From Kitasatospora albolonga (GTDB lineage Bacteria > Actinomycetota > Actinomycetes > Streptomycetales > Streptomycetaceae): a DNA stretch of 64,000 nt. Positions 53,297 through 64,000 of the stretch are shown one piece after another. Made by a program: the position numbers and the translations under genes. The notes beneath the pieces are model-generated. The model did not search any database. It saw nothing but the letters and a program-made list of their open reading frames with translations, and was not told where the DNA came from. The stretch is from NCBI GenBank assembly GCA_002082585.1, contig CP020563.1, positions 2,226,001 to 2,290,000 on the forward strand, given 5' to 3'. How positions within the stretch are numbered: the stretch's first letter is position 1; the number at the start of each line of letters is the position of its first letter.

Positions 53297-53499
53297 TTCC
53301 GAGGGGGCGCGCGGGTTCGGTGTGTGCGCGGCGCGAAAGCGGCGTTCGTACATCCGCCCGACGCGCCCCCTTCCCATTTCCCGCACGACGGCCCATTTCG
53401 GTCCTCGAACGCCCGTACTTTAGGGCGGTGTTGTCCGGAATTGTCGACGGACGTGTAACAGGGGTTAGGGCAGCCTGGGTTGGCGGGAAATCATCGGGC

Positions 53500-54585
53500 A
53501 TGACCCAGAACACCCCGCTCTCCCCCCTGTTCCCCCGCCCCCTGCACCACCTCCAGGACGTGACGCACCGCGTCCTGTCCGCCGCCCAGCTCCGGGCGCG
53601 GGGCGTCTCCGCCGCGCAGACGTCCGCGCAGTGCCTGCCCGGCGGGCCCTGGCAGCACCTGCTGCCGGGGGTCTACCTGCTGCACGCGGGCGCGCCCAGC
53701 GGCCAGGAGCGGCTGTACGGCGCGCTGTTGTACGCGGGGCGCCCGCCCGCCTCCTCCCGGCGGGCGGTCCCGGAGCAGGCGGACGCGGGGTTCGGCGAGG
53801 CGATGGTGACCGGTCTGGCGGCGCTCGCGCTGTACGGCTTCGCCTCGGCGCCGGACCTGGCCGCGCTGCACCGCGTCGATGTCCTGGTGCCGCGCACCCG
53901 GCGGCTGCGGTCCACCCGGTTCGTGGAGGTGGTGCGGGCGGCCGCGCTGCCCGTTCCGGTGCGGCTGGCCGGGGTGCCCGTCGCCCCGGTGGAGCGGGCG
54001 CTGGCCGACGCGGTGGCGGGGCTGGGCGAGGCGGAGGACGTGACGCGGCTGCTGACCGAGGCCGTACGGGCCGGGCACAGCGAACCGGCCGCCGTGGTGC
54101 GGGAGCTGAGCGTGGCGAAGCTGCTGGGGCGGCCCGCGGTGGTGGGTGCGGTGGACGCGCTGCTGGCGGAGGGGCGGGCGGATGCGGAGGCGCGGCTGTA
54201 CACGATGGTGCGCGAGCACGGGCTGCCCGAGCCGCTGTGGAACGTCGGCCTGCGGCTGCCGGGCGGACCGGAGCTGGGCGGGGTCGACGCGTACTGGCCG
54301 GATCTCGCCGTCGCCGTCGAGCTGGACACCCGGGCACCCCGGTTCGGTGTGCCGGAAGAGGGGCGGCGGGGCGGGAACCAAAGCCCGGGGCGCACGGAGG
54401 ACCCGCAGTGGTCCGCGTACGCCGCCAAGCGGGAGCGGCTGGAACGGCTCGGGGTCACGGTCGTCCACCTCACCCCGCGCAAGCTCCGCGAGGCGATGGA
54501 CCAGCAGGCCACAGTGGTGCGTACGGCCCTGATGGCGGCGGACGACCGGGAGCCCCCGGCGTACCTCGTGGTGCTGCCGCGCTGA
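53500..54585 (+). CDS. AbiEi-type N-terminal domain with DUF559/nuclease-like C-terminus
   Basis: 361 residues. Residues about 25-70 (VLSAAQLRARGVSAAQTSAQ; GGPWQHLLPGVYLLHAG) match the winged-helix of AbiEi-4 antitoxins. The middle (about 95-200) is Ala/Val-rich. The C-terminal part has the layout of DUF559-like, PD-(D/E)xK-related proteins: GGVDAYWPDLAVAVELD (about 262-278), then KRERLERLGVTVVHLTP. Catalysis is unproved: a third acidic residue is not certain. No AbiEii-type toxin gene is next to it, so the TA role is doubtful. ATG 53500; the open frame starts earlier but the upstream part is not similar to anything seen. Confidence 0.75.
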   Translation: MTQNTPLSPLFPRPLHHLQDVTHRVLSAAQLRARGVSAAQTSAQCLPGGPWQHLLPGVYLLHAGAPSGQERLYGALLYAGRPPASSRRAVPEQADAGFGEAMVTGLAALALYGFASAPDLAALHRVDVLVPRTRRLRSTRFVEVVRAAALPVPVRLAGVPVAPVERALADAVAGLGEAEDVTRLLTEAVRAGHSEPAAVVRELSVAKLLGRPAVVGAVDALLAEGRADAEARLYTMVREHGLPEPLWNVGLRLPGGPELGGVDAYWPDLAVAVELDTRAPRFGVPEEGRRGGNQSPGRTEDPQWSAYAAKRERLERLGVTVVHLTPRKLREAMDQQATVVRTALMAADDREPPAYLVVLPR

Positions 54586-54758
54586 CCGGGACGCGCACCG
54601 GCGGGCGGGCGCCACTGGTCCGGACCACTCGGCCCGCGATGCCGGAATCTCTGGTTCCAGCAGTCGCTTTGGCCTCATTCATCCCGCGTGACGCATCGTC
54701 CCCAGTGGCGGATCTGTGCCATGTACCTGACTCGTCTCCGTCAACTCTCCACAAACCT

Positions 54759-54774
54759 CTGTCATTTACGACAG
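54759..54774 (+). promoter_or_regulatory. CTGTC-N6-GACAG palindrome in the subtilase leader
   Basis: CTGTCATTTACGACAG, with flanking CC/GG, lies 59-74 nt upstream of the subtilase start, in a 247-bp gap with lower GC than average. Possible operator near the promoter. Confidence 0.4.
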
Positions 54775-54832
54775 GCTGAGCGGTCATCCGGTACCGAATT
54801 CCGGACTCTCTCTTTCGATTACAGGGATGCTG

Positions 54833-57800
54833 ATGACCAAGGAATCCCCCAGCTCCATATCCGGGACGAGACGCGCCGTGCGCATCGCGGCCGCCGCCGG
54901 CCTGGCTGCCGCCCTCGCGGCCTCCAGCGCCGCGCCGGTGTTCGCCGTCGAAGACCCGGCACCGGCACCCGTCAAACCGGCCGCCACAAGCGACCGGGGC
55001 GACAAGCTCGGCAAGGCCGACGCCGAGGTTCTGGCCAAGGCCGAGGCCAAGGGCGAGAAGAACATCACGATGATGATCGCCACCACCCCGGGGGCGACCG
55101 AGCAGGTCACCGAGCAGCTGGACGCCGTCAAGGGCTCCGTGCTCGGCCAGACCTACGACAAGCTCGGCTACGTCCGGGCGACGGTGCCGACCGGCACCGC
55201 CGAGGCCACCATCGAGGCCGCCTCCAAGCTCAAGTCCGTCCTCGGCATCGATCTCAAGCAGGAGATCAAGCTGGACGACCCGACGCCCTCGGGCGACCGG
55301 GCCGCGGGGGCGAAGCAGCTGAAGGCCACGGGCAGTTACCCCGCCCCCGGCAAGAAGACCCCGGCCGCCAACCCGTACAACCCGTCCTTCGAGACGGGCG
55401 CGGTCGACTTCGTCAAGAAGAACCCGAAGGCCGACGGCCGCGGGATCACCATCGGTGTCCTGGACTCCGGTGTCGACCTCGGCCACCCCGCGCTGAAGAA
55501 GACCACCACCGGCGAGCGCAAGATCGTCGACTGGGTCACCGCGACCGACCCGGTCAACGACGGCGACGGCACCTGGCTGCGGATGTCGCAGACGGTCACC
55601 GGCCCGACCTTCACGGTCGGCGGCAAGACGTACTCGGCCCCGGCGGGCAGCTACAGGTTCGTCACCTTCGCCGAGGCGGCCACCACCGGCGGCGACATGG
55701 CGGGCGACCTCAACCGCGACGGTGACACCACCGACGTCTGGGGCGTGCTGTACGACCCGGTCAAGGGCACCGTCCGGGTCGACCTGAACGAGAACGCCGA
55801 CTTCTCCGACGACAAGGCCCTCAAGCCGTACAAGGACAAGTTCCAGGTCGCGTACTTCGGTGAGGACGACCCGCGCACCAAGGTCGTCGAGCGCATCCCG
55901 TTCGTCGTCGAGACCCGTAAGAACGTGGTCTACAACGCGGCGGGCGCCAAGGCCGACTACGTCAACATCGGCGTGATCGAGGGCTCGCACGGCACGCACG
56001 TGGCGGGCATCACCGCGGCCAACGGCCTGTTCGGCGGCGAGATGAATGGTGCCGCCCCCGGCGCCAAGGTCGTCTCCTCGCGCGCCTGCACCTGGTCCGG
56101 CGGCTGCACCAACATCGCGCTGACCGAGGGCATGATCGACCTCGTCGTCAACCGCGGGGTCGACATCGTCAACATGTCGATCGGCGGCCTGCCGCCGCTG
56201 AACGACGGCAACAACGCCCGCGCCGAGCTGTACAAGCGCCTGATCGACATCTACGGCGTCCAGCTCGTCATCTCCGCGGGCAACAGCGGTCCGGGCCTCA
56301 ACACCATCGGTGACCCGGCCCTGGCCGACCACGTCATCTCGGTGGGCGCGTCGATCTCCAAGGAGACCTGGGCCGCGAACTACGGCTCCAACGTCACCAA
56401 GAAGTACGACATGCTCCCCTTCTCCTCGCGCGGTCCGCGTGAGGACGGCGGCTTCACGCCGACCATCGCGGCCCCGGGCGCGGCGATCAACACCACCCAG
56501 ACCTGGGCCGAGGGCGGTCCGGTCAGGGAGGCGGGCTACGCCCTGCCGCCCGGCTACTCGATGCTCCAGGGCACCTCGATGGCCTCGCCGCAGGCCGCCG
56601 GCGCCGCGGCCCTGCTGCTCTCCGCCGCGAAGCAGAAGGGCCTGGAGCTGCCCCCGGCCGACCTCCGTGTCGCACTGACCAGCTCCGCGTCGCACATCAA
56701 GGACGTGCCCGCGCACGTCCAGGGTTCCGGTCTGATCGACATCGTCGGTGCCTGGAAGCTCATCACCAAGAAGGGCAACCCGGCGCACGAGTACAAGGTG
56801 AAGGCCCCGGTCGACACCGCGATCGACTTCGCGCTCAAGGACCCGGGCTTCGGCACCGGCCTCTACGACCGTGAGGGCGGCCTCAAGGTCGGCGAGACAA
56901 AGGTCTACGAGATCACCGTCACCCGCACCACGGGCCCGGACCGCAACGTCCAGCACAAGCTGTCGTGGAAGAACAACAACGGCACCTTCAAGCTGAGCAG
57001 CCCCGAGTACGTCTCGCTGCCGCTCGACGTCCCGGTGAAGCTGAAGGTCACGGCGAAGGCCAAGAAGGCCGGCGTGCACAGCGCCATCCTGGAGCTGGAC
57101 GACAGCAAGACCATCGGGATCGACCACCAGGTCCTCTCCACGGTCGTCGTCGCGCACGAGCTGAACCACCCCACCTACGCGTTCAAGAACTCGAGCTCGG
57201 TGCAGCGCAACGGCACCACCTCGTACTTCTTCAACGTGCCGGAGGGCGCCAAGACCCTTGAGGTCGCCCTCAGCGCGCTGCGCTCGGGCAGCCAGACCCG
57301 GTTCATCGCCCTGCACCCGTACGGGACGCCGGTCGACCCGACCTCCACGGTCAACTGCTACCCGAACTACGAGAACCCGGCGAACGTCTGCCGTCCGGAC
57401 GTGCGGTCCTACAAGGACCCGTACCCCGGCGTGTGGGAGATCGAGGTCGAGTCGCGCCGTACGTCGCCGCTGCTGGACAACCCGTTCAAGCTGGACGTCT
57501 CGATCCTCGGTGCCGCCTTCGACCCGGCGGTGCAGACCATCGCCGAGGCGAAGATCGGCGCTCCGGCCGCGGTGAACTGGAAGGTCACCAACGGCGCGGC
57601 GGCTCTTGAGGGCAAGCTCAAGGGCGGCTCGCTCGGCTCGGCCAAGGTCGACAAGCCGTCGATCTCCACGGGCCAGACCCGGCAGACCACGGTCACCATC
57701 GGTGCGGGCGTCGAGAAGCTCGACTTCGCCATCGGCGGTACGTCGGACGCCAACGCCGACCTCGACCTGTACGTCTTCCGGGGCGCCACCCAGGTCGGCA

Positions 57801-58135
57801 GCGGCACCACCGCCGGTTCCGAGGAGCGGGTCAGCCTGACCAACCCGGCCGCCGGTACGTACACGGTCATCGTCGAGGGCTACTCGGTCCCGTCGGGGTC
57901 GACCACGTACGACTACCGGGACGTGTACTACACGGCCTCGCTCGGCACCCTGAAGGTCGACACGTCGAAGACCTACAACCTCGCGAACGGCGCCTCGGCG
58001 CAGGTCGGCGCCGAGGTCGTGGTCGCCGGTGCGGCTCCCGAGGGACGGCAGTTCTTCGGTGAGGTCCAGCTGGTCAACGCGCGCGGCACGGCCGCGGGCA
58101 CCGGCAGCGTCGTGATCGAGAAGGTCACGCCGTAA
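54833..58135 (+). CDS. Secreted subtilisin-like serine protease (S8) with large D-H insert
   Basis: 1100 residues, secreted. A Sec/Tat-type signal (RRAVRIAAAAGLAAALA, cleavage after Ala38) is followed by a propeptide (about 45-170, I9-like, with ITMMIATTPGAT) and the catalytic domain (about 200-640): Asp211 in GVLDSGVD, His386 in GSHGTHVAG, oxyanion Asn in VISAGNSGPG, Ser582 in GTSMASP. The roughly 175-residue D-H insert resembles tripeptidyl-peptidase II. A pre-peptidase C-terminal-type beta domain (about 960-1040; DANADLDLYVF) ends the protein. ATG 54833 has AGGG 6 nt upstream and is preferred to the ATG at 54827. Confidence 0.93.
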   Translation: MTKESPSSISGTRRAVRIAAAAGLAAALAASSAAPVFAVEDPAPAPVKPAATSDRGDKLGKADAEVLAKAEAKGEKNITMMIATTPGATEQVTEQLDAVKGSVLGQTYDKLGYVRATVPTGTAEATIEAASKLKSVLGIDLKQEIKLDDPTPSGDRAAGAKQLKATGSYPAPGKKTPAANPYNPSFETGAVDFVKKNPKADGRGITIGVLDSGVDLGHPALKKTTTGERKIVDWVTATDPVNDGDGTWLRMSQTVTGPTFTVGGKTYSAPAGSYRFVTFAEAATTGGDMAGDLNRDGDTTDVWGVLYDPVKGTVRVDLNENADFSDDKALKPYKDKFQVAYFGEDDPRTKVVERIPFVVETRKNVVYNAAGAKADYVNIGVIEGSHGTHVAGITAANGLFGGEMNGAAPGAKVVSSRACTWSGGCTNIALTEGMIDLVVNRGVDIVNMSIGGLPPLNDGNNARAELYKRLIDIYGVQLVISAGNSGPGLNTIGDPALADHVISVGASISKETWAANYGSNVTKKYDMLPFSSRGPREDGGFTPTIAAPGAAINTTQTWAEGGPVREAGYALPPGYSMLQGTSMASPQAAGAAALLLSAAKQKGLELPPADLRVALTSSASHIKDVPAHVQGSGLIDIVGAWKLITKKGNPAHEYKVKAPVDTAIDFALKDPGFGTGLYDREGGLKVGETKVYEITVTRTTGPDRNVQHKLSWKNNNGTFKLSSPEYVSLPLDVPVKLKVTAKAKKAGVHSAILELDDSKTIGIDHQVLSTVVVAHELNHPTYAFKNSSSVQRNGTTSYFFNVPEGAKTLEVALSALRSGSQTRFIALHPYGTPVDPTSTVNCYPNYENPANVCRPDVRSYKDPYPGVWEIEVESRRTSPLLDNPFKLDVSILGAAFDPAVQTIAEAKIGAPAAVNWKVTNGAAALEGKLKGGSLGSAKVDKPSISTGQTRQTTVTIGAGVEKLDFAIGGTSDANADLDLYVFRGATQVGSGTTAGSEERVSLTNPAAGTYTVIVEGYSVPSGSTTYDYRDVYYTASLGTLKVDTSKTYNLANGASAQVGAEVVVAGAAPEGRQFFGEVQLVNARGTAAGTGSVVIEKVTP

Positions 58136-58195
58136 CGGACCGGATCACCTCCCGGCGGACCACCTCCGACGGGGTCTGATCCATCGTGATCAACA

Positions 58196-58230
58196 GCGGG
58201 GCGGGTGCTCATGACGAGCACCCGCCCCGC
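58196..58230. terminator. Bidirectional terminator between subtilase and anti-sigma genes
   Basis: Perfect 15-bp stem (GCGGGGCGGGTGCTC and its complement) around ATGAC between convergent genes, 60 nt after the subtilase stop. Confidence 0.9.
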
Positions 58231-58242
58231 CGTACGTCCCGG

Positions 58243-59033
58243 TCAGCCCCGCCCCGGGCACTCCAGCCCCCGCGCGGCCGGGAGCGCGGCCGAGAGCCGG
58301 GCCCAGGCGTCCGCGCGGTCGCCGTCCTCCGTGTACGCCATGACCGGCTCGTCCGGGAAGCGGGAGACCACGACGGTCACCGGGGCCCCCGGCCGGTAGA
58401 GGTCCGCTTCCTCGCCCGGCACCAGGAAGGCGGCCCGCGCGGGGGCCCGCTCCGGTTTCAGGGAGCGCTCGACGTCCAGCACCACCCGCACCCCGGGCGC
58501 GACGCGCTCCGTACGGACGACCGTGCCGTCCACCACGAGGCGCGCGCACGCCACGATGCCCTCCTCGGTGAGCTTGGCCGCATAGCCCTCCTCCTCGGCG
58601 GCGGAGGTCGCGATCGCCCGGAGGAGACCGGCCCCGGCGAGCCCGACGGCCAGCACGGCGCAGGCGGCGAGCGCGAGGGTCCGCCCCCGGGGCCTCCCCC
58701 GGCGCGGGCGGGGGGCCGTGGAGGCTGTGGGGGCCATAGGGGCCGTGGGGGCGATCCCGTACGTTCCCGGCTCCGACGCTCCCAGCCGGTCCCCGATCAG
58801 CCGGAGCTGCGCGCCGAGCACCTCCATGTCCCGCCGGGCCGCCTCGTGACGGCGTACGGCCGGACCGTCGCCCTCCGGGGCGGGCTCCCCGAGCAGTACG
58901 GCCATGAGCGCGTCGGTCTCGTGGCCGTCGTCCGCGTTCCCGGCCGCTCGCTTGTCGCTGCCGCCCGTGGTCCCGGCCGCGTACGTGCCGCCGTCGCCCG
59001 CGTTCCCGTCCGTGTTCCCGTCCGTGTTCATCG

Positions 59034-59037
<4 letters not shown>
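58243..59037 (-). CDS. Putative membrane anti-sigma factor
   Basis: 264 residues from GTG 59037, which overlaps the sigma-factor stop (GTGA), so translation is coupled. A Gly/Asp/Asn-rich N-terminal tail and cytoplasmic helix (about 60-88; RRHEAARRDMEVLGAQLRL) precede one membrane helix (about 119-141), and an extracellular domain of about 120 residues follows with two cysteines (VACARL and LECPGRG). No zinc-binding HxxxCxxC motif is seen, so it is not a ZAS-type anti-sigma factor. The role is inferred from coupling to the sigma gene. ATG 59031 is an alternative start. Confidence 0.8.
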
Positions 59038-60756
<1,719 letters not shown>

Positions 60757-60847
60757 CGCACGGCCTTCCCGGCCGACGCGCGACCTTCTTATGCGAACGC
60801 GCTCGCGCTCGCGCTCGCGTCTACACGTATCCGTACGCCTGCGGAGA

Positions 60848-60885
60848 AAGGGGCGGCCACCGGGCAACACCGGTGGCCGCCCCTT
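60848..60885. terminator. Terminator between asd and DUF1203
   Basis: Stem AAGGGGCGGCCACCGG with its complement around a 6-nt loop, between convergent genes, 90 nt after the asd stop. Confidence 0.88.
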
Positions 60886-60897
60886 CGTGCGCGCGCC

Positions 60898-61398
60898 TCA
60901 CACCCGCCGCACCTCGAAGTGGAGGCACCCGTACTCCACCGCCCGCACATGCACCAGCTCCACCTCCGGGTCCGCGAACGCCTCGTCGAACGCCGCGTCG
61001 AACCCCTTCTCCTCCTCGGCCGGGATCTCCAGCAGCCGGCCGCCCACGATGTGCCCGCGCGCGTCGTAGCGGCGCAGCGTGCGCAGGGCGCCGGGGCGCG
61101 TGAACGGGTAGCCCGGGCGCTCCGGGTCCGGGCCCGCGCACTCCTCGGCGTGGATGAAGACGGGGCCCTGTTCGTCGTACGCCCCCGGGCTCGCCCCGGT
61201 CCCGGCCGCCCAGCGGCGCAGCGGGGCGTAGGAGACCAGCGCGATGCGCTCCCCCGGTTCGCTGCCGCGCAGGCAGCAGCGGAGCGGGGCGCCGCCTTCC
61301 GTATCGGTGTACGGGGCGCAGGGGCGGCCCGCGTCGTCGGTGGCGCGGAGTTCGGCGAGGGCGGCGGGGGCGATGGGGCGGGCTTCGTAGGTGGTCAT
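60898..61398 (-). CDS. DUF1203 protein
   Basis: 166-residue soluble protein of the DUF1203 family (MTTYEARPIAPAALAELR; PLRCCLRGSEPGE; PVFIHAEECAGP; YPFTRPGALRTLRRYDARG). Conserved Cys residues (three pairs) and His/Glu suggest metal binding or redox, but function is unknown. Start ATG 61398. It stands alone between asd and the second pepN; convergent with asd. Confidence 0.88.
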   Translation of the reverse strand: MTTYEARPIAPAALAELRATDDAGRPCAPYTDTEGGAPLRCCLRGSEPGERIALVSYAPLRRWAAGTGASPGAYDEQGPVFIHAEECAGPDPERPGYPFTRPGALRTLRRYDARGHIVGGRLLEIPAEEEKGFDAAFDEAFADPEVELVHVRAVEYGCLHFEVRRV

Positions 61399-61560
61399 GG
61401 TGGACAGCCTGCTCCGGTCCGGGGCCCGGGTCCGGCGGAAATCGGACATCGCGCTGGGGTGCGCGGCCGGGATGGTCCACAGGGAGCCCTCTATGCGCGT
61501 CACCCATGGAAGGATGGGCAAAACCGCCGCATACAAGTAGCACACCAAGGAGATGACCGC

Positions 61561-64000
61561 GTGCCTGGCACGAATCTGACCCGCGAAGAGGCACAGGAGC
61601 GGGCGCGCCTGCTGACCGTGGACGCGTACGAGATCGATCTCGACCTCTCCGGAGCGCAGGAGGGCGGCACCTACCGGTCCGTGACCACCGTGCGCTTCGA
61701 CTCCGCGGAGGCCGGTGCGGAGACCTTCATCGACCTGGTCGCCCCGGCCGTCCACGAGGTCGTGCTCAACGGCGAGGCGCTGGACGTCGCCGCCGTGTTC
61801 CGCGACTCGCGGATCGCGCTGCCGCAGCTGAACGAGGGCGCCAACGAGCTGAAGGTCGTCGCCGACTGCGCGTACACCAACACCGGTGAGGGCCTGCACC
61901 GGTTCGTCGACCCGGTCGACGAACAGGCTTACCTGTACACCCAGTTCGAGGTGCCGGACGCGCGCCGCGTCTTCGCCTCCTTCGAGCAGCCGGACCTGAA
62001 GGCGACCTTCCGGTTCACCGTGAAGGCCCCCGCCGGCTGGACGGTCATCTCGAACTCGCCGACGCCCGAGCCGAAGGACGACGTCTGGACGTTCGAGCCG
62101 ACGCCGCGCATCTCCACGTACATCACGGCGCTCATCGTCGGCCCGTACCACTCGGTGCACAGCAGCTACGAGAAGGACGGCCAGTCCGTCCCGCTCGGCA
62201 TCTACTGCCGCCCCTCGCTCGCGGAGTACCTGGACGCGGAGGACATCTTCGCCGTCACCCGGCAGGGCTTCGAGTGGTTCCAGGAGAAGTTCGACTACGC
62301 CTACCCGTTCGCCAAGTACGACCAGCTCTTCGTCCCGGAGTTCAACGCGGGCGCCATGGAGAACGCGGGCGCGGTCACCATCCGCGACCAGTACGTCTTC
62401 CGCTCCAAGGTGACGGACGCGGCGTACGAGGTGCGGGCCGAGACGATCCTGCACGAGCTGGCCCACATGTGGTTCGGCGACCTCGTGACGATGGAGTGGT
62501 GGAACGACCTCTGGCTCAACGAGTCGTTCGCCACCTACACCTCGATCGCCTGCCAGGCCGACGCGGCGGGCTCGAAGTGGCCGCACTCCTGGACCACGTT
62601 CGCCAACTCCATGAAGACCTGGGCGTACCGGCAGGACCAGCTGCCCTCCACGCACCCGATCATGGCGGACATCAGCGACCTGGACGACGTCCTCGTCAAC
62701 TTCGACGGGATCACGTACGCCAAGGGCGCCTCGGTGCTCAAGCAGCTCGTGGCGTACGTCGGCAAGGACGCGTTCTTCCAGGGCGTGCAGGCGTACTTCA
62801 AGGCGCACGCCTTCGGCAACACCCGCCTCTCCGACCTGCTGGGCGCGCTGGAGAAGACCTCCGGCCGCGATCTGAAGACCTGGTCGAAGGCGTGGCTGGA
62901 GACAGCCGGGATCAACATCCTGCGCCCGGAGATCGAGACCGGCGCGGACGGCCGGATCACCTCCTTCACCGTGCTCCAGGAGGCCCCCGCGCTGCCCGCC
63001 GGGGCCAAGGGCGAGCCGACGCTGCGCCCGCACCGGATCGCGATCGGCGCGTACGATCTGGACGGGAGCGGCAAGCTCGTCCGTACGGACCGGATCGAGC
63101 TGGACGTCGACGGCGAGCGCACCGACGTGCCCGCCCTGGTGGGCAAGGCCCGTCCGGCGGTCGTCCTGCTCAACGACGACGACCTCTCGTACGCCAAGGT
63201 CCGCCTGGACGCCGAGTCGCTGCGGGTCGTCACCGAGCACCTGGGCGACTTCACCGAGTCGCTGCCGCGCGCCCTGTGCTGGGCCTCGGCCTGGGACATG
63301 ACCCGCGACGGCGAGCTGGCCACCCGGGACTACCTGGCGCTGGTGCTCTCCGGCATCGGCAAGGAGACCGACATCGGCGTCGTCCAGTCGCTGCACCGCC
63401 AGGTGAAGCTGGCCCTGGACCTGTACGCGGCGCCGGAGACCCGTGAGGGCGCGCTCAACCAGTGGACCGACGCGACGCTGGCGCACCTGCGCGCCTCGGA
63501 GCCGGGCAGCGACCACCAGCTGGCGTGGGCCCGTGCCTTCGCGGCGACGGCCCGCAACCCGCAGCAGCTGGACCTGCTCCAGTCGTTGCTGGACGGTACG
63601 GAGTCCATCGAGGGCCTCACCGTCGACACCGAGCTGCGCTGGTCGTTCGTGCAGCGGCTGGCGGCCGTCGGCCTGCTCGACGAGGAGGAGATCGCCGCCG
63701 AGTACGAGCGCGACAAGACGGCGGCGGGCGAGCGCCACGCGGCCACCGCGCGGGCCTCGCAGCCCACGGAGGAGGCCAAGGCCCAGGCGTGGGCCTCGGT
63801 CGTGGAGTCGGGCGAGCTGCCCAACTCGCTCCAGGAAGCGGTCATCAGCGGCTTCGTCCAGTCGGACCAGCGCGAGCTGCTGGCCCCGTACACGGAGAAG
63901 TACTTCGCCTCGGTGAAGGAGGTCTCGGACTCGCGCAGCCACGAGATGGCCCAGCAGATCATCGTGGGCCTCTACCCGGCGCTCCAGGTCTCCCAGGAGA
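61561..64000 (+). CDS. pepN: M1-family aminopeptidase N (second paralogue), 3' end outside window
   Basis: The first 813 residues of a cytoplasmic zinc aminopeptidase; the frame is open to the right edge. GTG 61561 (MPGTNLTREEAQERA), with AAGGAG 8-13 nt upstream. The exopeptidase motif GAMENAG is near residue 261, zinc motif HELAH gives His298 and His302, and NESFATY carries the third ligand (about Glu321). It is collinear with the gene at 50588 but lacks its Gly/Asp-rich insert. This copy is expected to end about 45 residues past the edge. Confidence 0.94.
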   Translation, partial: MPGTNLTREEAQERARLLTVDAYEIDLDLSGAQEGGTYRSVTTVRFDSAEAGAETFIDLVAPAVHEVVLNGEALDVAAVFRDSRIALPQLNEGANELKVVADCAYTNTGEGLHRFVDPVDEQAYLYTQFEVPDARRVFASFEQPDLKATFRFTVKAPAGWTVISNSPTPEPKDDVWTFEPTPRISTYITALIVGPYHSVHSSYEKDGQSVPLGIYCRPSLAEYLDAEDIFAVTRQGFEWFQEKFDYAYPFAKYDQLFVPEFNAGAMENAGAVTIRDQYVFRSKVTDAAYEVRAETILHELAHMWFGDLVTMEWWNDLWLNESFATYTSIACQADAAGSKWPHSWTTFANSMKTWAYRQDQLPSTHPIMADISDLDDVLVNFDGITYAKGASVLKQLVAYVGKDAFFQGVQAYFKAHAFGNTRLSDLLGALEKTSGRDLKTWSKAWLETAGINILRPEIETGADGRITSFTVLQEAPALPAGAKGEPTLRPHRIAIGAYDLDGSGKLVRTDRIELDVDGERTDVPALVGKARPAVVLLNDDDLSYAKVRLDAESLRVVTEHLGDFTESLPRALCWASAWDMTRDGELATRDYLALVLSGIGKETDIGVVQSLHRQVKLALDLYAAPETREGALNQWTDATLAHLRASEPGSDHQLAWARAFAATARNPQQLDLLQSLLDGTESIEGLTVDTELRWSFVQRLAAVGLLDEEEIAAEYERDKTAAGERHAATARASQPTEEAKAQAWASVVESGELPNSLQEAVISGFVQSDQRELLAPYTEKYFASVKEVSDSRSHEMAQQIIVGLYPALQVSQE

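Noticed and set aside
50540..53386. 948-residue minus frame over the first pepN
   Set aside because: Antisense shadow; the plus frame has GAMEN and HExxH.
54470..57316. 948-residue minus frame over the subtilase
   Set aside because: Antisense shadow with Asp/Val/Leu/Gly bias; the plus frame has the catalytic triad.
60795..60825. GCGCTC triplication (short hexamer run)
   Set aside because: Only three units in a GC-rich gap; too short to interpret.
60898..63942. 1014-residue minus frame over pepN
   Set aside because: Only its last 166 residues (the DUF1203 protein from ATG 61398) are real; the rest is antisense to the aminopeptidase gene.

Overview
The window is a high-GC (roughly 70-73%), densely packed stretch of actinobacterial chromosome. 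Codon use, frequent GTG starts, mycothiol-linked enzymes, DUF397/XRE modules and the order ndk-mreBCD-PBP2, folC-valS, clpX-clpP2-clpP1-tig all point to a Streptomyces core region. From memory this order resembles the S. coelicolor SCO2608-SCO2643 interval; no alignment was run. No prophage, insertion sequence, CRISPR array or biosynthetic cluster was found.

Layout. 1-5.4 kb (minus): the elongation/sporulation wall cluster mreB, mreC, mreD and PBP2 (cut by the left edge). 5.4-10.6 kb (minus): ndk, a DUF4233 membrane protein, folC and valS. 10.7-16.3 kb: a Pro/Gly-rich membrane protein, then the proteostasis block clpX, clpP2, clpP1 and tig, with a ClgR-type box upstream of clpP1. 16.4-16.8 kb: tRNA-Pro(TGG) and tRNA-Gly(TCC). 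16.9-24.8 kb: small membrane protein, membrane acyltransferase, HD protein, CPA2 antiporter, SpoIIE-type phosphatase, Eis-like acetyltransferase, Fpg/Nei glycosylase, rpiB. 25-30.6 kb: three paralogous amino-acid permeases with bioY among them. 30.6-38 kb: PH-domain membrane protein, Tat-exported GDPD phosphodiesterase, Dps with a histone-like tail, transketolase and Fe superoxide dismutase.

38-50.5 kb is the more variable part: an ArsR-DUF2071 pair, an unknown gene with a 15-bp coding repeat, a Vat/CatB-like acetyltransferase, a SUKH-3 protein, a DinB protein, an XRE-DUF397 pair divergent from an RsbW-like ATPase (both sides carry a TTA codon), GNATs, a TetR-ALDH divergent pair, an amine oxidase, a VOC protein and an Rv2466c-like thioredoxin-fold protein lacking its second active-site Cys. 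50.5-64 kb: two M1 aminopeptidases (the second cut by the right edge), an AbiEi/nuclease-like protein, a large secreted subtilase with a tripeptidyl-peptidase-II-like spacing, an ECF sigma factor with its membrane partner, asd and a DUF1203 protein.

Functionally, the window combines housekeeping (wall growth, protein quality control, translation, folate, pentose phosphate), oxidative-stress defence (SodF, Dps, Nei) and amino-acid/peptide supply (permeases, PepN pair, subtilase). Many transcription units end in long perfect hairpins, listed below. No clear new multi-gene system stands out. The best leads are the TTA-bearing XRE/DUF397/ATPase module with its TTGCTA-N4-TAGCAA palindrome, the monothiol thioredoxin-fold protein, and the orphan AbiEi-nuclease-like gene.
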